A stretch of DNA of 6,500 nt from Planctomycetota bacterium (lineage in GTDB: Bacteria > Planctomycetota > B129-G9), in NCBI GenBank assembly GCA_030607235.1, contig JAUWEX010000071.1:1-6500 (forward strand). The letters run 5' to 3'. Position numbers and translations under genes: made by a program. How positions within the stretch are numbered: the stretch's first letter is position 1; each line of letters starts with the position of its first letter. The notes under the pieces are model-generated. The model searched no databases, was not told the origin of the DNA, and worked only from the letters and a program-made list of their open reading frames with translations. This document shows positions 5,333-6,500 of the stretch, in pieces.

Positions 5333-6445
5333 ATGTCAAATCACATCTGGCTTTTTGCTTTTCTTGTGCTGTCGGTTTTGCTCATCCCGATGGGCTGCGA
5401 TGGTAATGATACTGTGCCTCCAAAGGATACTGGGGACACTCCGCCGCCAGGGGGCAGTACGCCTGCGGAGGATACTACGCCGCCGGAGGGCAGTGCGTCG
5501 TCGGGGGATACTGCGCCGACAGGCTACACGGGAGCCGCCTGGAGCGGCGATAATGTGAAGGAACTCGTTACGCTGCGCGGGCATGACAAATATGTGGTTG
5601 CCGTGGTGTTTAGTCCTGACGGCAAGATGCTGGCTTCGATGAGTTCGGATAAAACGATAAAGGTGTGGGACGTGTCGAACTGGGCGCTGTTGACTACGCT
5701 GAGCGGGCGTGGCGGAAGTGCGAATGCCCTGGCGTTCAGTCCCGACAGCAAGACGCTGGCTGCGGCGAGTTCGGATTATAAGATAAAATTGTGGGATGTT
5801 GCGACCTGGACGGTTAAGGCCGCGCTGAGCGGGCATACGAAATGGCCGATTTCGCTGGCGTATAGTCCTGACGGCAAGACGCTGGCCTCGGGGGGCGCGG
5901 ATATGACGGTGAGATTGTGGGACGTAGCGAGCGCGACGCAAAAGGCTATGCAGATCGGACATCAATTCGATGTGTATGCCGTGGCGTTCAGTCCCGACGG
6001 TCGGACGCTGGCCTGGGGCGGGTTTGAGGGCAAGATGATGTTGTGGGACGTGTCGGCGGCGAAGGGAACGGTCGAATTGGAAAAGGTTATCAATGATGTG
6101 AGGGCCCTGGCATTTAGTCCCGATGGCAAAACGCTGGCGGCGGGGAAATTCGACAGTACGATAAGGTTGTTTGATATGTCGAGCGGCGAAATAAAGGCTA
6201 GGTTGAGCGATCACGAAGCGTATATGAGGACTATACCGTTCAGCCCCGACGGCCGGACGATTGTCTCGGCGAGCAAGGGTAATAAGACGATAACGTTTTG
6301 GGACGTGTCGAGCGGCAAGGAAATTTACAGGATCGAAGATCTTGATGATTATATATTTTCCGCGGCGTTTAGTCCCGACGGCAGGATGCTGGCTGCGGGG
6401 AGTAGGGATAAGACGGTAAAGATATGGAGTGTCATCAAACCATAA
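5333..6445 (+). CDS. WD40-repeat lipoprotein, probable seven-bladed beta-propeller
   Basis: This is an exported, membrane-anchored beta-propeller protein of unknown function. WD40 propellers usually serve as protein-binding platforms, and no catalytic domain is seen. Residues 1-21 form a signal peptide (hydrophobic core 6-19) ending at Cys22 in IPMGC. This is a lipobox-like site, although Pro at -3 is unusual. Asp23 at +2 would favour inner-membrane retention if the enterobacterial Lol rule applies. Residues 25-70 are a flexible linker of D, T, P, G and S. From about residue 77 to the end come seven repeats of close to 42 residues. Each has a VxFSPDGKxLA-type strand turn, and most end in a WD or WD-like dipeptide (W112-D113, W154-D155, W196-D197, W238-D239, F280-D281, W323-D324, W365-S366). 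Seven repeats are enough to close a propeller without a partner. The gene is divergent from the channel gene, and no terminator is visible in the 55 bases after the stop. Confidence 0.9.
   Translation: MSNHIWLFAFLVLSVLLIPMGCDGNDTVPPKDTGDTPPPGGSTPAEDTTPPEGSASSGDTAPTGYTGAAWSGDNVKELVTLRGHDKYVVAVVFSPDGKMLASMSSDKTIKVWDVSNWALLTTLSGRGGSANALAFSPDSKTLAAASSDYKIKLWDVATWTVKAALSGHTKWPISLAYSPDGKTLASGGADMTVRLWDVASATQKAMQIGHQFDVYAVAFSPDGRTLAWGGFEGKMMLWDVSAAKGTVELEKVINDVRALAFSPDGKTLAAGKFDSTIRLFDMSSGEIKARLSDHEAYMRTIPFSPDGRTIVSASKGNKTITFWDVSSGKEIYRIEDLDDYIFSAAFSPDGRMLAAGSRDKTVKIWSVIKP
5408..5512 (+). repeat. low-complexity linker repeat with GATACT units
   Basis: GATACT recurs at 5408, 5426, 5471 and 5507. The spacings are 18, 45 and 36 bp, all multiples of 9. 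It encodes the D-T-x-P-P linker between the lipid anchor and the propeller. The pattern suggests expansion and contraction by slippage in three-codon steps, so linker length may vary between strains. Confidence 0.6.
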
Positions 6446-6500
6446 TTACGGATTCTGCTGGAGAAACCTGGCCGGCCGCAAGCGCCTGCCGCACTATTCC
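6429..6500 (+). other. open frame at the right edge, possible start of another gene
   Basis: A frame open from 6420 to the window end can start at GTG 6429, overlapping the WD40 gene end. Its last visible residues are WRNLAGRKRLPHYS. The stretch RKRLPHY recalls, from memory, the first residues of small REP-associated Y1 transposases (RRLPHW-like). There is no clear ribosome site, and only 24 codons are visible. It may equally be non-coding. Confidence 0.15.

Noticed and set aside
5336..6214. A - strand frame opposite the WD40 gene with Arg-rich repeats
   Set aside because: Its periodicity mirrors the WD40 repeats on the other strand. There is no ribosome site and no known domain.

Overview
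The window looks like part of a chromosome of a Gram-negative-type bacterium. An RND permease implies an inner and an outer membrane, and there is a lipoprotein-type signal peptide and a bacterial tRNA with an encoded CCA end. A WD40 lipoprotein with FSPDGK-type repeats and a pentapeptide-repeat ion channel are both seen often in Planctomycetota and related or metagenome-derived phyla. That placement is an inference, and no feature here fixes the taxon. The RND gene is visibly GC-rich, while the pentapeptide/channel locus is clearly more AT-rich, especially around 3890-4150 and 4590-4720.

Layout. (1) Bases 1-3074, + strand: an RND efflux permease whose first roughly 18 codons lie left of the window. 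(2) 3075-3269: a spacer with an 8-bp inverted repeat, a palindromic element centred on GGTGCCTGACACC, and a strong sigma70-type promoter (TTGACG, 17 bp, TAAAAT) with a GC-rich discriminator. (3) 3270-3344: tRNA-Ala(UGC), followed by a 15-bp terminator hairpin at 3351-3385 that probably also serves the convergent gene. (4) 3390-5137, - strand: a pentapeptide-repeat protein joined to a membrane domain with a K+-channel-like selectivity filter (TLGFGD). It is now two overlapping reading frames. The pentapeptide register jumps frame exactly where one unit of an otherwise 30-bp tandem DNA repeat is 29 bp, so a 1-bp deletion (or sequencing error) has most likely split one gene of about 580 codons. 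(5) 5138-5332: a divergent promoter region. (6) 5333-6445, + strand: a lipoprotein with a low-complexity linker and seven WD40 repeats, enough for a closed seven-bladed propeller. (7) 6446-6500: too little sequence to assign, with a weak hint of the start of another gene.

Nothing shows that the genes form one pathway. The RND gene belongs to a + strand unit entering from the left, the tRNA has its own promoter and terminator, and the channel and WD40 genes are divergent neighbours sharing a 195-bp control region. The best candidate for something unusual is the pentapeptide/channel gene with its in-phase DNA repeat and frame break. The architecture itself resembles a family I recall as existing, so I do not claim a new system.
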